The notes below the pieces were generated by a model. It had not been told where the DNA came from. It did no database searches and saw only the letters and a program-made list of their open reading frames with translations. Shown piece after piece: positions 15,001-24,793 of a stretch of 64,000 bases of DNA. How positions within the stretch are numbered: the first letter of the stretch is position 1; every line of letters starts with the position of its first letter. This stretch comes from Chrysaora quinquecirrha (taxonomy: Eukaryota > Cnidaria > Scyphozoa > Semaeostomeae > Pelagiidae), in the NCBI GenBank assembly GCA_014526335.1, contig JACTAT010000001.1:3152596-3216595 (forward strand), in the 5' to 3' direction. The position numbers were made by a program, and so were the translations under genes.

Positions 15001-15873
15001 ATGCAAATTTCTCAAGAATTTTTGCATATAGTCTTACCTCTCAGTGTGCTCTGATGCCTCTTCAATACCAGGCAGCAATGCCATAATAAACCCAGGCAAT
15101 GCAGGTATTAAGCTCTTGCCAAGAGGTACATAATGCTCTTCATAGATATCAAGTAAAACTGGCTTGACTGAGATTGCAGCTTGACTGAGCAAAGAAAACA
15201 ACCCTGAACTATAGATGAAAATGTCCTGTACAAGTTTGGCAGGACCAATCTGGTTGAAGATTAGTCTGTAGGTATCAAGCGTTTTCAGATGCACACCACT
15301 GGGTAATGCAGGATGCAAGCACTGTGCAAGACGCTTGCCAACGAGCAGCTTTTTTGGTATTACTGGGTATTTGGAGTATGTCTGAATAACCTGAGAAATT
15401 CAAACAGAAAGCATTCAGTATAGTTCAATCAGTATCAGGAATAGTCTACTACCAAAGAAATTACATCATAGTGGGGTGGTCAGGAAACAGCCCTTGTGAA
15501 TTGTTCCATTGTTTTTCATGCAAAAAAGTCTGTGTTCAAATCATGTTTTTGCCCCTGCACTAGCAGTTTCTTGACAATGGCCCCCTGAGACCTCGTTGAG
15601 AAGGTATGCACTCTGCAGTCTGGGTGCATATGAATGCCAGTCTTCTTGTATGAGTTGACATCACCGAAACAAAACCTAGAAGAAGAACACAGAAGAAAGA
15701 ATCCATAAAAATCAATAAAGATTAATCTTTTAACAAACCTTATTGAGTTTCCCAAGACAAGAGATCAGATCAGCCCATTCGCTTGAATATTCAAAACTCT
15801 TCAATGCTTTTTCCACAGCAGAACTGAACTGCTTGAACTTTGAATCTGAATAATAAACAGATTCATCCTCCAT
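1..15873 (-). CDS. DOP1: DOP1 (Dopey) family protein, 19 exons, C-terminus outside window
   Basis: DOP1 is a very large cytosolic protein on Golgi/endosomal membranes. It works with MON2 and links membranes to kinesin-1 (family knowledge). Coding exons, 5' to 3' on the minus strand: 15739-15873, 15038-15390, 14283-14472, 12679-13521, 11520-12156, 10727-10956, 9835-9987, 9610-9722, 9067-9117, 8103-8650, 6917-7207, 5852-6638, 4790-5037, 4052-4212, 2954-3190, 2293-2601, 1529-1768, 669-778, 1-57. All have GT/AG borders and matching phases, giving about 1,898 codons. Family signatures include the N-terminal FEYSSEWADLISCLGKLNK, HPALPSGVH, LRRDMSLNRRLY, KPFRILISLLDKPE, FSILWHLSREF and RCKVQRIALHCLLSH. 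Acidic/serine-rich linkers fill exons 5 and 10. The start is the ATG at 15871-15873, next to the family N-terminus. Vertebrate DOP1 proteins are near 2,400 aa, so about 500 C-terminal residues lie left of the window. No stop or frameshift was seen. Confidence 0.95.
85..425. repeat. Interspersed repeat with paired GGCTTATTTGCAAAAATGAATT words
   Basis: Two copies of TTATTTGCAAAAATGAATTY (near 116 and 389) and GGGGAGGGCTTATT-like words flank about 200 bp in the DOP1 intron between the two leftmost exons. It is probably a MITE, but its termini are not clear. Confidence 0.5.
838..1522 (+). repeat. Long purine-rich (GAA/GAAGGA)n tract in a DOP1 intron
   Basis: Nearly 690 bp is almost all A and G on the plus strand, mainly GAA with GGA variants. 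On the DOP1 transcript strand it is (TTC)n. It ends within 10 bp of the donor of exon 1529-1768. The Glu-, Arg-, Ser- and Phe-rich open frames through it are repeat translations. Confidence 0.95.
3238..3336 (-). mobile_element. Decayed family A SINE fragment
   Basis: The reverse complement contains CCAGCTCGTTCGTGGTGTTA and CTCGATTAGTTAGTCTACTA words of the family but lacks a recognisable B-box. Confidence 0.6.
3428..3838. mobile_element. Diverged relative of the 22425-22819 MITE
   Basis: It has the CCCCGGGGTATTTCAGTTCA left end and the GTAAAAGTACCCCCGGGG right end. The interior contains CATGCCTACCGTAAAAT and TACCCATGTGTAGAGATT, as in the 22-23 kb copies. It is in a DOP1 intron. Confidence 0.65.
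5151..5433. mobile_element. Foldback MITE, AAACATTG family
   Basis: The termini GGCTCCGACCAAACGACCAA and ATGTTTGATCGTTTGGCCAG are inverted repeats. It lies in a DOP1 intron. Confidence 0.65.
9325..9515. repeat. 98-bp direct duplication in a DOP1 intron
   Basis: CTAAGTTTTTCTTTTTGTAA occurs at about 9328 and 9426, each followed by TGCTGAAA and an AATGAAAATGAAAATGAA-type run. Confidence 0.85.
10112..10283. mobile_element. GC-rich short MITE, copy 1
   Basis: The ends GGGCCGTTGAGAGGCAGAGC and CTTCCTCTCGACGGTACTGG are inverted. The interior has CAGGCCCCGGGCCCC. A relative at 11338-11478 shares GGCCACTTCAGAGTACGGGC and CTCAACGGTACTG. Both are in DOP1 introns. Confidence 0.6.
11338..11478. mobile_element. 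GC-rich short MITE, copy 2
   Basis: It starts GGACTGTCGAGAGGTAGTGG and ends CATTCTCAACGGTACTGC, similar to the element at 10112-10283. It lies immediately downstream of the DOP1 exon that ends at 11520. Confidence 0.55.
12360..12640 (+). mobile_element. Family D SINE, two partial units in tandem
   Basis: The B-box-like CAGTCCAGGTTAGAATCCC appears at 12367 and CAGTCCAGGTAAGAATCCC at 12593, about 226 bp apart. Between them lies the shared body ACGGGAGAGGAGAGCCTTGG and the head AATAGCTCAGTAGAAACGTC. It lies in the DOP1 intron between 12156 and 12679. Confidence 0.65.
13808..13985 (+). mobile_element. Diverged family A SINE in a DOP1 intron
   Basis: The tRNA-like head (GTGTAATCCGGCTATCTCGT), degraded B-box GTTTCGAACCC, TTAGTTAATCAACTTTTGAG and the CAATTTCACTTTCATCC tail follow the family order. 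Confidence 0.75.
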
Positions 15874-17219
15874 TTTCTCGAATTTTCAAAACCAAAAAGC
15901 AATTGTGTCGTGTCTATTTTGTAATCATAGTCCTCGGCATTATTTAACGAACTCGCATCTCGACCAACGAACGTCAACGAGAAACCTAGCAGGCCATTGG
16001 CTAATATGCCTTATTGGGCCTAAAACAGCCTAAGTACGAATTCTCTTCACCGACAGCCGGCAACTCTTGTTCAAAATACGAACATCTTTCGTTGAAAACG
16101 ACTTTGCTGCAATGAATAAGTTGGACTTTTGACTTCTTTATATAGTATTAATGTTGAATTTCCGAAAGATAAGTTGATTTGGTTGCAAATAACGCAAATA
16201 AATCACAGGAACAAATCACTTCTCGAAATGTTGATCGAAGTGAAATATGCCATCTGCAAAATCCGACCTCGTTCCCATTACACAAAATGTTTTTGTACTT
16301 GCGAGGCTGGTGACGTCATTATCAGAAAAATCGGAGGGCGGAGATCGGACGGAAAAAGGGCAACAAAGGCGGGAACGACATTAGGACCAGACCAGGACAA
16401 AGCGAGCGAAAGTCCATTTAAAAGATCTGGGGCATTTGATTGTTCAGATAGCCCACATCAACGAGCTAACCAATCTTCGCCGCGCGGGCAATTCTCCAAC
16501 TCTGGTAACGGAAACGCTTTACTAAAACCAAAAAGCGCGGAGCGGATTTTCTTATCTTTACTTGCATCTAATACTCCATTCAAACGGTTGCCAAATTATA
16601 TGCATGCCTAAGAATACAAGCATACCAGGAAAATTGCTCTTATGTCCCAATTATTGTTTTGCCAATTACATTTTATCTGCGCGCTAAAAACAACATTGGA
16701 ATTCATATAAAATGACGAATTACGCAAAACTGCATCACGCCTACCGCCCAGACTGTTGATATTGGCAACAATATTTCTAAGTAAAGAAAATTCCTGTCCT
16801 TCGTCACGAACTTGCCGTTGCCTATGGAAGCAATTTTCACGGTAAAGCCGGTAAAAGCAAAGAGCTGAGAAGGTTTGTTCAGTTTCGCTTCTTGGAGCCT
16901 AAAGTCGTGACACAGTTGTGAAAACTTGTTGCTTATAGCGTGTTCAATATTGAGAACATTTGGATTACAGTCTATTGCATATTATTAGTGCATTATCTTT
17001 TAGATAATGATTGTAATTTGATTTTTGCTGCAAATAGCTCGATATTAATTGTACAAAGAATAATTTGAAAAGTCTCACTAAAATCGATCTTGCCATAAAT
17101 AACGACGATTAATTAGAGCAAATTCACGATAAATTGATATTAGAAGTTAGAACTCACTGGGAGCATTCTTAGAGATTTTCTGAAGATACAAGTCTCGAAG
17201 TATCAAGTTTTGAAGAAGA
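15874..17219. promoter_or_regulatory. Divergent intergenic region between DOP1 and the ShKT-module gene
   Basis: This 1.35-kb gap separates the DOP1 start codon (minus) from the start codon of the secreted ShKT protein (plus). It must hold both 5' ends and probably both promoters. The part at 16260-16560 is richer in G+C and CpG than its surroundings. A 160-codon open frame (16129-16611, plus) crosses it but resembles no family I know and has no splice context. No TATA box or other element could be assigned confidently. Confidence 0.45.
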
Positions 17220-20200
17220 ATGAAGATGTCATTTGGGGTAACGTTGATGGTTTTGTTTGCCATGGTCATCTCGATGACGAAGATCACAGAGGCACAGCGA
17301 AACAAAACGGAAGGTGATGGTATGACCTTCTTTTAAGATTCAAATTCAATTTATTTTTATTACCTGTTAAAGACGTCTGTACTGTAAATGTATTGTAACC
17401 AAATGATTGAAAGACTCATCAACAAACAGAGCCTGCAAATGGTTCAATCTTCCGGATCTATCGAGCAAAATTCTGCTCTGATTCGGAAATGATCAAACCG
17501 CCAAAATTCCGCGAGTTCGGTACGATAAATGGACATTTTCGATGGCGAAATACCCTATAGTAACGATTCGTTGAAATATACACATGTCGTACTAATTATC
17601 CCTGCTGTACTCTAGTGCTACTGAAATTTACCCTTATCGCACAAATTTGCGCAAATTAATATTCAGCACTGAAAATTTCAAGCCCTGGCTATTTTTATCC
17701 TATGGAAGGCGCTAATAGGGACAAAATTTCGCCAAAATTTCGGGACAATTTAAGGACAATCTTCCTTTGACTTTGTAAAGGTATGACAGTCAGGACAGTC
17801 AGTAGGAAGCCAGCTTTATCATTAATTTTTAGGACGTTTAGGGATGTTAAGGGAAAGAATAGGGTTAATTTGTGGTCGATTTGGGGCCAAGTTGGTTTAT
17901 GATCGATTTGTTTAACTGTGTCCTCCCGTGAGGAGAATTTTGTACATATTAACTTTCTCGCTTCCTTTAATTTCTTTAAATAGCTGAGTTTTATTTGTCA
18001 TACTTTTGTTGCTCGTCTTGGAATCAAACGGAAAACAAGAAACGCCATTTTCAAAGAGCATGAAAACATTCCCATCATTGTTCTGGACTAAATGAAGTTT
18101 CACACGCCATACTGCAGATCATCACCGCGCTGACCGCGCCGAACGTACACAGCTTGCAAAGCGCGGCACGCGGCAAGGCGCACAAAGCAGTCCATAAATT
18201 GACCCAACCATTATTCTTCATGAAGTTGTCCTTCGCCTATTTTCGACGCGCGGTACTGAGAGATCAGTTTTGTTTCTTTAATGCTTATATTCATCCTTTA
18301 TTTGGATTGTTTTCAGAGACGCATTCGTTCGTAGAAGAAAGAAAAGAGCAACTTTAATGAAATTAGGCTCAGTAGGGTGACCATTTGCTTTGCAATTAGG
18401 AAAACGCTGGGCGAGACAATGAAAGTTCACCTCATAGAAATGGTTCAGCTGCTCTACTGACTTTTTCAAGACAATCTTGAAGATGAAATTATAAAGCTAC
18501 TGTTTCTGAAATGCCTGAAATGTGCTGCCCAGAACCAATACTTTGAATTTATTTTGAGAACATTGATCTTTAGAAACCACATGATTTTGAGTACACTTCT
18601 CTAGCTGAATCATTGCTACTGCTGGGCAACATACAACCATCAATAAATACATGCTACCAACACCACCATGATTTTACCATTACTGTATATTTCATTTTAT
18701 ATTTAGCACAATACAATACAGTAGTTATTGAATTATCCGACCCCTCGTTTATCCGGAATTCGATTATCCGGTCCGTCAAAAATTTTCTACTACACTGCGA
18801 TAAATACACCTATGATTAACATAACAGTTATCGAGAACCGTAGTTTCAGCTATTTTCCGAAATTTTCTATTTCAGGTTGTCGGGATAAACTCGAGCCAGA
18901 TTACTGCAAAATGTTGCAAAACAATGGGGCATGTCGTGGAAAGGTTATCCAGATGATGAATTTTTGCCCAGCGACCTGTAAATTCTGCCGTAAGTATATT
19001 TTATTTCAAAATTATCGCTTTGCTTGCACAGCATCTTTTCATTTAGAATTAGCGCTAGAAGAGACAGAGTAACTAGCGTGGCTTGTCTTCATCTACTAGT
19101 GTAGGCATCGGTACCTTAGTATCACTATAACTGGCAGTGGCATCTCTTGTATTGGCATCACAAGCACTGGGTTCACTTGGCATCGATACGCAATTTTTGC
19201 GTCTCTTACATTGGAATCACTATAACTGGCAGTGGCATCATTGGCATTGGATTCTCTAGCATTGGCATCATAGGCATAGCCCTCATAGGCATAGCCATCA
19301 TAGGCATACACGAAAGTCTTTGCATCCAGCATCTCATCCACGGCATCTCTAGCATTGGCATCATAATCATAATCAGCGCTGTCATCTTTAGCATTGGCAT
19401 CACAGACGCAGGCAGTATTGGCATCACTAGCATTATATTGCTATCGCTAGCACAACTATTGGCACAGGAACTCGTAGCACAGGAAATCGATGCTAACAAG
19501 GCCATTGCTAGAAAAGCTCATGATGCGATGCTAGAGATACAAAAGCTTTGGCAAGAGGCAAATGACCATGGGCTCCATGAATTTCGTTAGCTCTCTGGCT
19601 TAGCAAACACTCGCATCACTTACGTAAATTTTCACAAGCTTTTGCATAAGAGGTATTGCTTGATTCTGCATTAGAGGCTATGATTTTAGCTGATATAAAT
19701 TTCCTTTCAGAAATTCATTGCAACGATTTTCTACCAAGACTTTGTCCCTGGTGGCAACATCATTACGCTTGCATCACACATCCTTACATCATGAATAAGT
19801 ATTGCAGAAAAAGTTGTGGAAAATGCTGTAAGTTATTGTAAAATGTGTTGAGCTTCTAAAGTGCTATTAACGTTAGCTACTATGTTACTCAAGTGTAGAT
19901 GGGTGTACGAGAATTTAGAGATCAAATCTGTCTGGTTGTCTAAGAAAAATGCTACTTTTTACGACTACAAGGAGAGAACTTGGCTGTTTTAACATTTACT
20001 ATGTATGAGAATTTCAAAACTTGCAGCTGTAGCTGCCTGCCTTGTACACCCATGGCACAAAGCTTTTTACAATAGTTCCAAGTTAGGCCTTTGGTATACT
20101 TCTAACAGCTATAAGAACCTAATAGCTGTTTCCTTATATTGCAACTCTAAAAGCTCAAATTAGAGCTTGGTATTGGGTGTGAAGGAGCTGTATCTACAAC

Positions 20201-21190
20201 GAATATTATAAGTCAACTGATGATTCCGAACTACAGCCAATTTTTTTATTGATTTATCTTACAGCATCGGCTGCGCCACCAAACCCTCCTGCTTGTTCAT
20301 TTACGGAGTTCGGCTGCTGCTGGGATAAGGTGACAGCACGAACTGCAGATGGAAAATGCCCAGGTAGATCCATTGCGTTGTTGCTTTCTTTTCTTGGGGG
20401 AAGGGGGAATTGGGGGAGGAGGAGGGAGAGGGGGAGGGAAGACCCTCAGGGTTTGCGGAACAGTGAAATTTGGACCATACACATGTCGTGCAGCAACTAC
20501 TGTTTTCTGTGTTACGCTAATTCCCTCCCACTCTCACAAGTTAATTTCGAACTCACCTGTTCGTCATTAAGAAGTCAATTTGTGGATTCTCAGGGCTGTT
20601 AAAGGTCCCAATCAATCCCGGGGGTACTCCCATTGAGGCCCGACAGGGGGTCCAGTCGACATGAAGGTCTTACCAAATGAGTACCAAATGACTACCAAAA
20701 GGCCAAATTATAGAAATAAAGAAACGATACTACAAATTTTGGGTGTTTTTGCGGCTACTACCATTTAAATCCAATTTCCTGGGGTTTTGAGCTAAGTCTG
20801 CAACTCTTTGTGTATTTGAATGCTAGCAAACTTTAAATAGAACATTTTATTGCTAATTGGGTGCTATATTTATATTATACGGCATGATTTTTAGCCTCTT
20901 ACAACACCATTTGTGGGTTATTGGAAAAATCTATTACCTTTTAAAGGTTATTTTGATTTTGGGGGTTTACCCTCTTTAGCTCTGACTGCACCCCCTATCA
21001 GGCCCCAACGGGAGTACCGGCGGACTATCATCTCAATCGCTGATTCATGTTTTTTATAGAATGCAGAGACCAATATGTCTTTTGCGGCATGTTCAGAAAG
21101 GATTGCTATTCAGGTAAAAACAGAGGCTACATGCATGAAAGATGCCCACGAACATGCAGACTCTGTTTCAGTAGCAACAAATCGTCATAA
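17220..21190 (+). CDS. Secreted cysteine-rich protein with three ShKT modules and one four-cysteine module (5 exons)
   Basis: Exons are 17220-17319, 18876-18989, 19711-19827, 20265-20363 and 21060-21190 (stop 21188-21190), giving 186 aa. Exon 1 encodes a hydrophobic signal peptide of about 25 residues ending near TEA, then a short linker. Exons 2, 3 and 5 each encode one ShKT domain with six cysteines and the closing CxxxCxxC pattern. Exon 4 encodes a Pro-rich lead and a module with an FGCC core and a later Cys (C-x6-CC-x12-C), like the small repeat seen in papilin/ADAMTS-like and other extracellular proteins. Every intron is phase 1, so each module is a shuffling unit. ShKT domains occur in ion-channel-blocking peptides but also in many enzymes and matrix or mucus proteins. 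Multi-module architecture suggests an extracellular structural, defensive or nematocyst component. A toxin role cannot be read from the sequence. An in-frame ATG two codons downstream (17226) is an alternative start. Confidence 0.85.
19100..19480. repeat. Degenerate GGCATC/ATTGGCATC short tandem repeat in an intron
   Basis: The intron between ShKT exons 2 and 3 holds many copies of GGCATC spaced by trinucleotides (TTGGCATCA, TAGGCATAG and so on). It is open in several frames on both strands because of the 3-bp periodicity. The derived Gly/Ile- or Met/Pro-rich translations are by-products of the repeat. Confidence 0.75.
20619..21026. mobile_element. MITE with imperfect terminal inverted repeats
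   Basis: The left end reads GGGGGTACTCCCATTGAGGC and the right end reads GGCCCCAACGGGAGTACC, inverted copies of each other around about 370 bp of AT-rich sequence with no coding potential. The element lies in the last intron of the ShKT-module gene. No clear target-site duplication was found. Confidence 0.6.
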
Positions 21191-21474
21191 AACAACAAAC
21201 AAATGGAACGAATATTCCTCAATGTTGCTTTTCAAAGCCTTCGAGTTTACTCAGAGGGAGTGACAAGCTCCTCTGAAACTGACAAGTTTTTCTTATTTAT
21301 AACCTTTATAGTGTTAAGAATGATTAACTTTTTTGCAAAATTTATGCGTTTGTCGATATGTTAGACAATTACTATACACATAATAAAAAGTTCTGAAATC
21401 AAACCATTTACTTTAATACCATCAATCTAAGCCTGGTTTTTATATCGTCGTAAACAATTGTAAGCGATGCTGAG

Positions 21475-21756
21475 AGGCCAAGCAATCAAACATTGTTCGT
21501 CAAACAACCTGAAATATTTTCGCTAAACAAAATATTTTCCTGTTTTGCCACTTTTAAGACATTACTTGTCAAACATTTTTTCGCTTGTGACAAGCAGAAA
21601 AATGTTTTTGAAGTTTTTCAAAAACTTCGTTCAACAAATGGAGATTACTTTTGCTTGTCAAGCAATGTTTCGTGACGTGGCCAAACGGTCAAACATTCCT
21701 TGTAAAGCAAATTGCAAATGTTTGACCAATAATATTTGATTGCCTGGCCGGGGCCT
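21475..21756. mobile_element. Foldback MITE of the AAACATTG/TTTGGCC family
   Basis: The left end AGGCCAAGCAATCAAACATT and the right end TATTTGATTGCCTGGCCGGG form terminal inverted repeats. The interior repeats GTCAAACATT-type words. Related copies are at 5151-5433, 50488-50911 and, partially, 540-590, 47190-47340 and 51935-52180. Confidence 0.65.
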
Positions 21757-22424
21757 AAGGGGACCCGATTTCAACTTTTTTTCTTATCTGTTCCCGTGGA
21801 CACGGCCGAAGGCGTTATGGCAAAAGGTAATTTTCTTTAATTTCCGTACATCAGCCAAAAACACAGTGGAAATAAAAACTTAAAAGTACTCCTATTAATT
21901 TAGTCCTTTTCATGCTACGTTTTTTGTTGAAAAACCAGTGAAAACAAGCGATGAGATTTTGAGGCTGCGCGTAAATTAGAAGATGCGCAAATGTAATTTT
22001 ATAGGTTGTGGTTGCGAGCGAAAATTTGGGGCGCAAAAAATTGACGGAGCGAAAATTAGATGGGCGAGTAATTTGATGGTTTTAAAGTTAATATCTTTCA
22101 CTAAAGTTACAATCAAATATTAAAAGTTTTGGAGTTTTTTAATAATACAAGGAATTCTTATAGCAAGTTCTGATTTCGCATTTATAAGCAATAATATATT
22201 TTTTCTTAATTCAGTCGATGTGATAATGAATTATGTATTGTTTGTTTATATAAACCATTCACGTTATATTTTATTATATATCACGTTATATTATATAAAC
22301 CATTTACGTTATATCACGTTATATGTTACTCTTTTATTATGAATCTAAAAGAGCTTTCTTGTTGGAGAGAGTTGAGGGTCGTTTTGGTTAAGGAGTTCTT
22401 CAGAACATGGGAAAATGCGTAATG

Positions 22425-22819
22425 CCCGGGGGGTTCTTCATTGTTAAAGAGACTAGACGTGCCGCCCAGTTTTCAAAGCCCACCCATGTCTACCGATAAA
22501 TTCTGTTACTCTTGGTACCCATGTAGAGAAAATGCAACGAAATTTTTTACCCATTTGTACCAATATCTCAAATATTTGAACCCAAATCAACTTCTGAGGC
22601 AACTCTAAATGCGGCGAAAAGGCATTTACGCTGAAAAATAAAACGCACTTTTTATCAGGCTTTCCAAAGCAATGCATGTCTAAAAGTTGTTATATATTTT
22701 ACTACCCATCTGTAGAGATTCCTTACGAAAAAACCAACGTAAGGAAATTGGCGCTGAAAAAGTTACCCATTTGGGCGGCACGTCAAGTATAATGAACAAT
22801 GGAAGTACCCCCCACGGGA
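22425..22819. mobile_element. MITE (copy 1 of an inverted pair) flanked by a 7-bp direct repeat
   Basis: The terminal inverted repeats run about 40 bp, pairing the left GACTAGACGTGCCGCCCA with its complement near 22775-22795. A CGTAATG direct repeat flanks the element at 22418-22424 and 22820-22826, consistent with a target-site duplication. The interior is non-coding. A diverged relative is at 3428-3838. Confidence 0.7.
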
Positions 22820-23029
22820 CGTAATGAATCCAGGGAACAAGGGCACACGGCCAAAATTAAAAGGAAACAAGGGAACATCGGGAAACAAGGAACATGTTAG
22901 ATCCTCCCTGTCAATCCGCTTGGCTATCAATTTGAAAAATATGCATTCAAATCTCCAAGGAAAGAAGAGGATTTTCTATAGGGAACAGGGAACATGTAAC
23001 CCCCTAAACGAGGGGATAACCCAGGCGGG

Positions 23030-23432
23030 TACTTCCATTGTTCAGTATGCTAAAAGTGCCGCCCAAATGAGTAATGTTTCAGCGACAATTTCGCTACATA
23101 TGGGTTGGTTTTTCGTAAAGAGTCTCTACACATTGGTAGTAAAAACTTTTAGACATTCATTGTTTTTATAAGCCTGATAATTTTTTTGTATTTTGAGTCA
23201 ATGTTATTGTGCAAATCGGGTAAATGCGTTTCTTATTCAGCACAAATGCCTTTTCGCCGCATTTAAGTTTCCTTAGGTGTTTAAAATGGTTTCAAACATT
23301 TGATATATTGGTATAAAATTTCGTTGTTTTTTCTATAAATGGGTACCAAAATTAACAAAATGTATCAGTAGACATGGGTGGGTTTGGAAAAACTTGGCGG
23401 CACACCTAGTCTTTTGAACAATGCAGTCCCCC
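23030..23432. mobile_element. MITE (copy 2), opposite orientation to copy 1
   Basis: This element shares the inverted ends (GTGCCGCCCAAATG at the left, TTGGCGGCACACCTAGTC at the right) and the interior of the 22425-22819 element, but reversed. The two form a head-to-head pair separated by about 210 bp. That spacer itself repeats AACAAGGGAAC-type words. Confidence 0.65.
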
Positions 23433-23692
23433 CTGGTCGGATAAAGGGAATTAGTGAAATGTATCTACAGTATATACAGTACAGTTACTACTTTCCAATT
23501 TCACTGGAATAAAAGTATTCAAACCTTAATGTAAAGTTTGGATGTGAAATAAAATGCATGTATTTCCTACTTTCTAACAAGGTTTTATTAAAACTCGTAA
23601 ACTTTAATAAGCTTTGATAATATCTTAATAACCTTAGAATTCCAATATTAATACTATATTTATTTAACTTATATCTTTCTAGATTTATATCC

Positions 23693-24793
23693 TCATATAG
23701 ATGTTGTAACAACACTTGAATTCTTACTGACTTCGTAAAGTGCATAAGGTCTTATACGCCTTCGTGTTTTCATAGGCGTAATTTTCGGTATCATAATACA
23801 AGCTTTTGGTAATGCCTCAATGCAGGCCTCTCGGAATTTCTTTATGCGAATTGTATATATAATAGGGTTCAAAGCAGTATGACTATAACTTAGTAATATC
23901 ACAACAAGCATTAGCACAAATGATGGGTCTTTATCATTAGATGCAGCCCAGATTTCAACAATTTTTAATGGTAGTATGCATGCCATATAGATGAATGATA
24001 GAATTGAGATAGTTGTGAATGTTCGTGTTTTGTAGCTGTAATCAATAAACATTTTCCCTTTACGATGCATAGCTGTTGGATTGACAGGAGGGTGATTCTG
24101 CACCCTGAAACAATTACGGCGAACTGTTCTTAAAATTAATGCATAAGATATGATCAGTACCGCACAGGGTATGAAGCCACTGAATAGATCAAAGAAACAA
24201 ACATACACAAGATCTCCAACAGATAGCTTGCTTACTTTCAAAGAACACTGCCACTGCATGCTCCTGTAAACATAGTCTCCCCAACCAAGTAAAGGTGGGA
24301 GAGTCAAAATCAATGAGACCACCCAGATGACCAAACTGATTATCCTAGCTCTGAAAGTGTTTAGATTATCTTTCCTTTTCACAATAATAAAATACCGGTC
24401 AACTGAAATTGCTACCAGCAGAAGGATTTTCTCGGTTTGAAGTTTGAAGAAGATCACTGCACCAAATTTACATGCAATGCTGTTAATTTGATGCCTTTGA
24501 AGGTTCAGGTATGTAATTGCCATTGGCATTGATATAACTGACAATAGTAAGTCGGACAATGCCAAATTTGCAAGCAGCAAGTTGATACCAGAGCGCATTG
24601 CTGGCTTTCTATATACGATATAGCATACAATGAAATTTCCTGACACAGAAATCAGTATCATTAGCACCATCAGGAAACTCAGGAATATCCGAACGTGTTT
24701 ATTGATATGTGGAGTGTCTTTGAAGAAACTCTGGACATATGAATTTGTTGATGTGAAAGTAGGAATCGTTGTTCCATTATTAAATGCATTCAT
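23693..24793 (-). CDS. Rhodopsin-class (class A) GPCR, intronless, 366 aa, orphan
   Basis: This complete single-exon seven-transmembrane receptor would signal through G proteins at the plasma membrane. Its ligand is unknown. Visible class A landmarks are GN in TM1 (residues 52-53), LALSD in TM2 (D81), Cys108 at the top of TM3 pairing with Cys183 in ECL2, and DRY at 132-134. TM4 carries Trp157, TM5 Pro209, and TM7 NPIIY (309-313). TM6 has CILP (272-275) where most class A receptors have CWxP, so the toggle tryptophan is isoleucine. The N-terminus has an NGT glycosylation sequon (residues 6-8). The cytoplasmic tail is short and basic. The start ATG at 24791-24793 gives an extracellular N-tail of about 35 residues. 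The overall look recalls the orphan GPR63/GPR45-like and amine-like receptors that are expanded in cnidarians, but I cannot assign a subfamily. Confidence 0.93.
   Translation of the reverse strand: MNAFNNGTTIPTFTSTNSYVQSFFKDTPHINKHVRIFLSFLMVLMILISVSGNFIVCYIVYRKPAMRSGINLLLANLALSDLLLSVISMPMAITYLNLQRHQINSIACKFGAVIFFKLQTEKILLLVAISVDRYFIIVKRKDNLNTFRARIISLVIWVVSLILTLPPLLGWGDYVYRSMQWQCSLKVSKLSVGDLVYVCFFDLFSGFIPCAVLIISYALILRTVRRNCFRVQNHPPVNPTAMHRKGKMFIDYSYKTRTFTTISILSFIYMACILPLKIVEIWAASNDKDPSFVLMLVVILLSYSHTALNPIIYTIRIKKFREACIEALPKACIMIPKITPMKTRRRIRPYALYEVSKNSSVVTTSI

Noticed and set aside
19147..19590. 147-codon Gly/Ile-rich open frame
   Set aside because: Arises from the GGCATC repeat in an intron of the ShKT gene.
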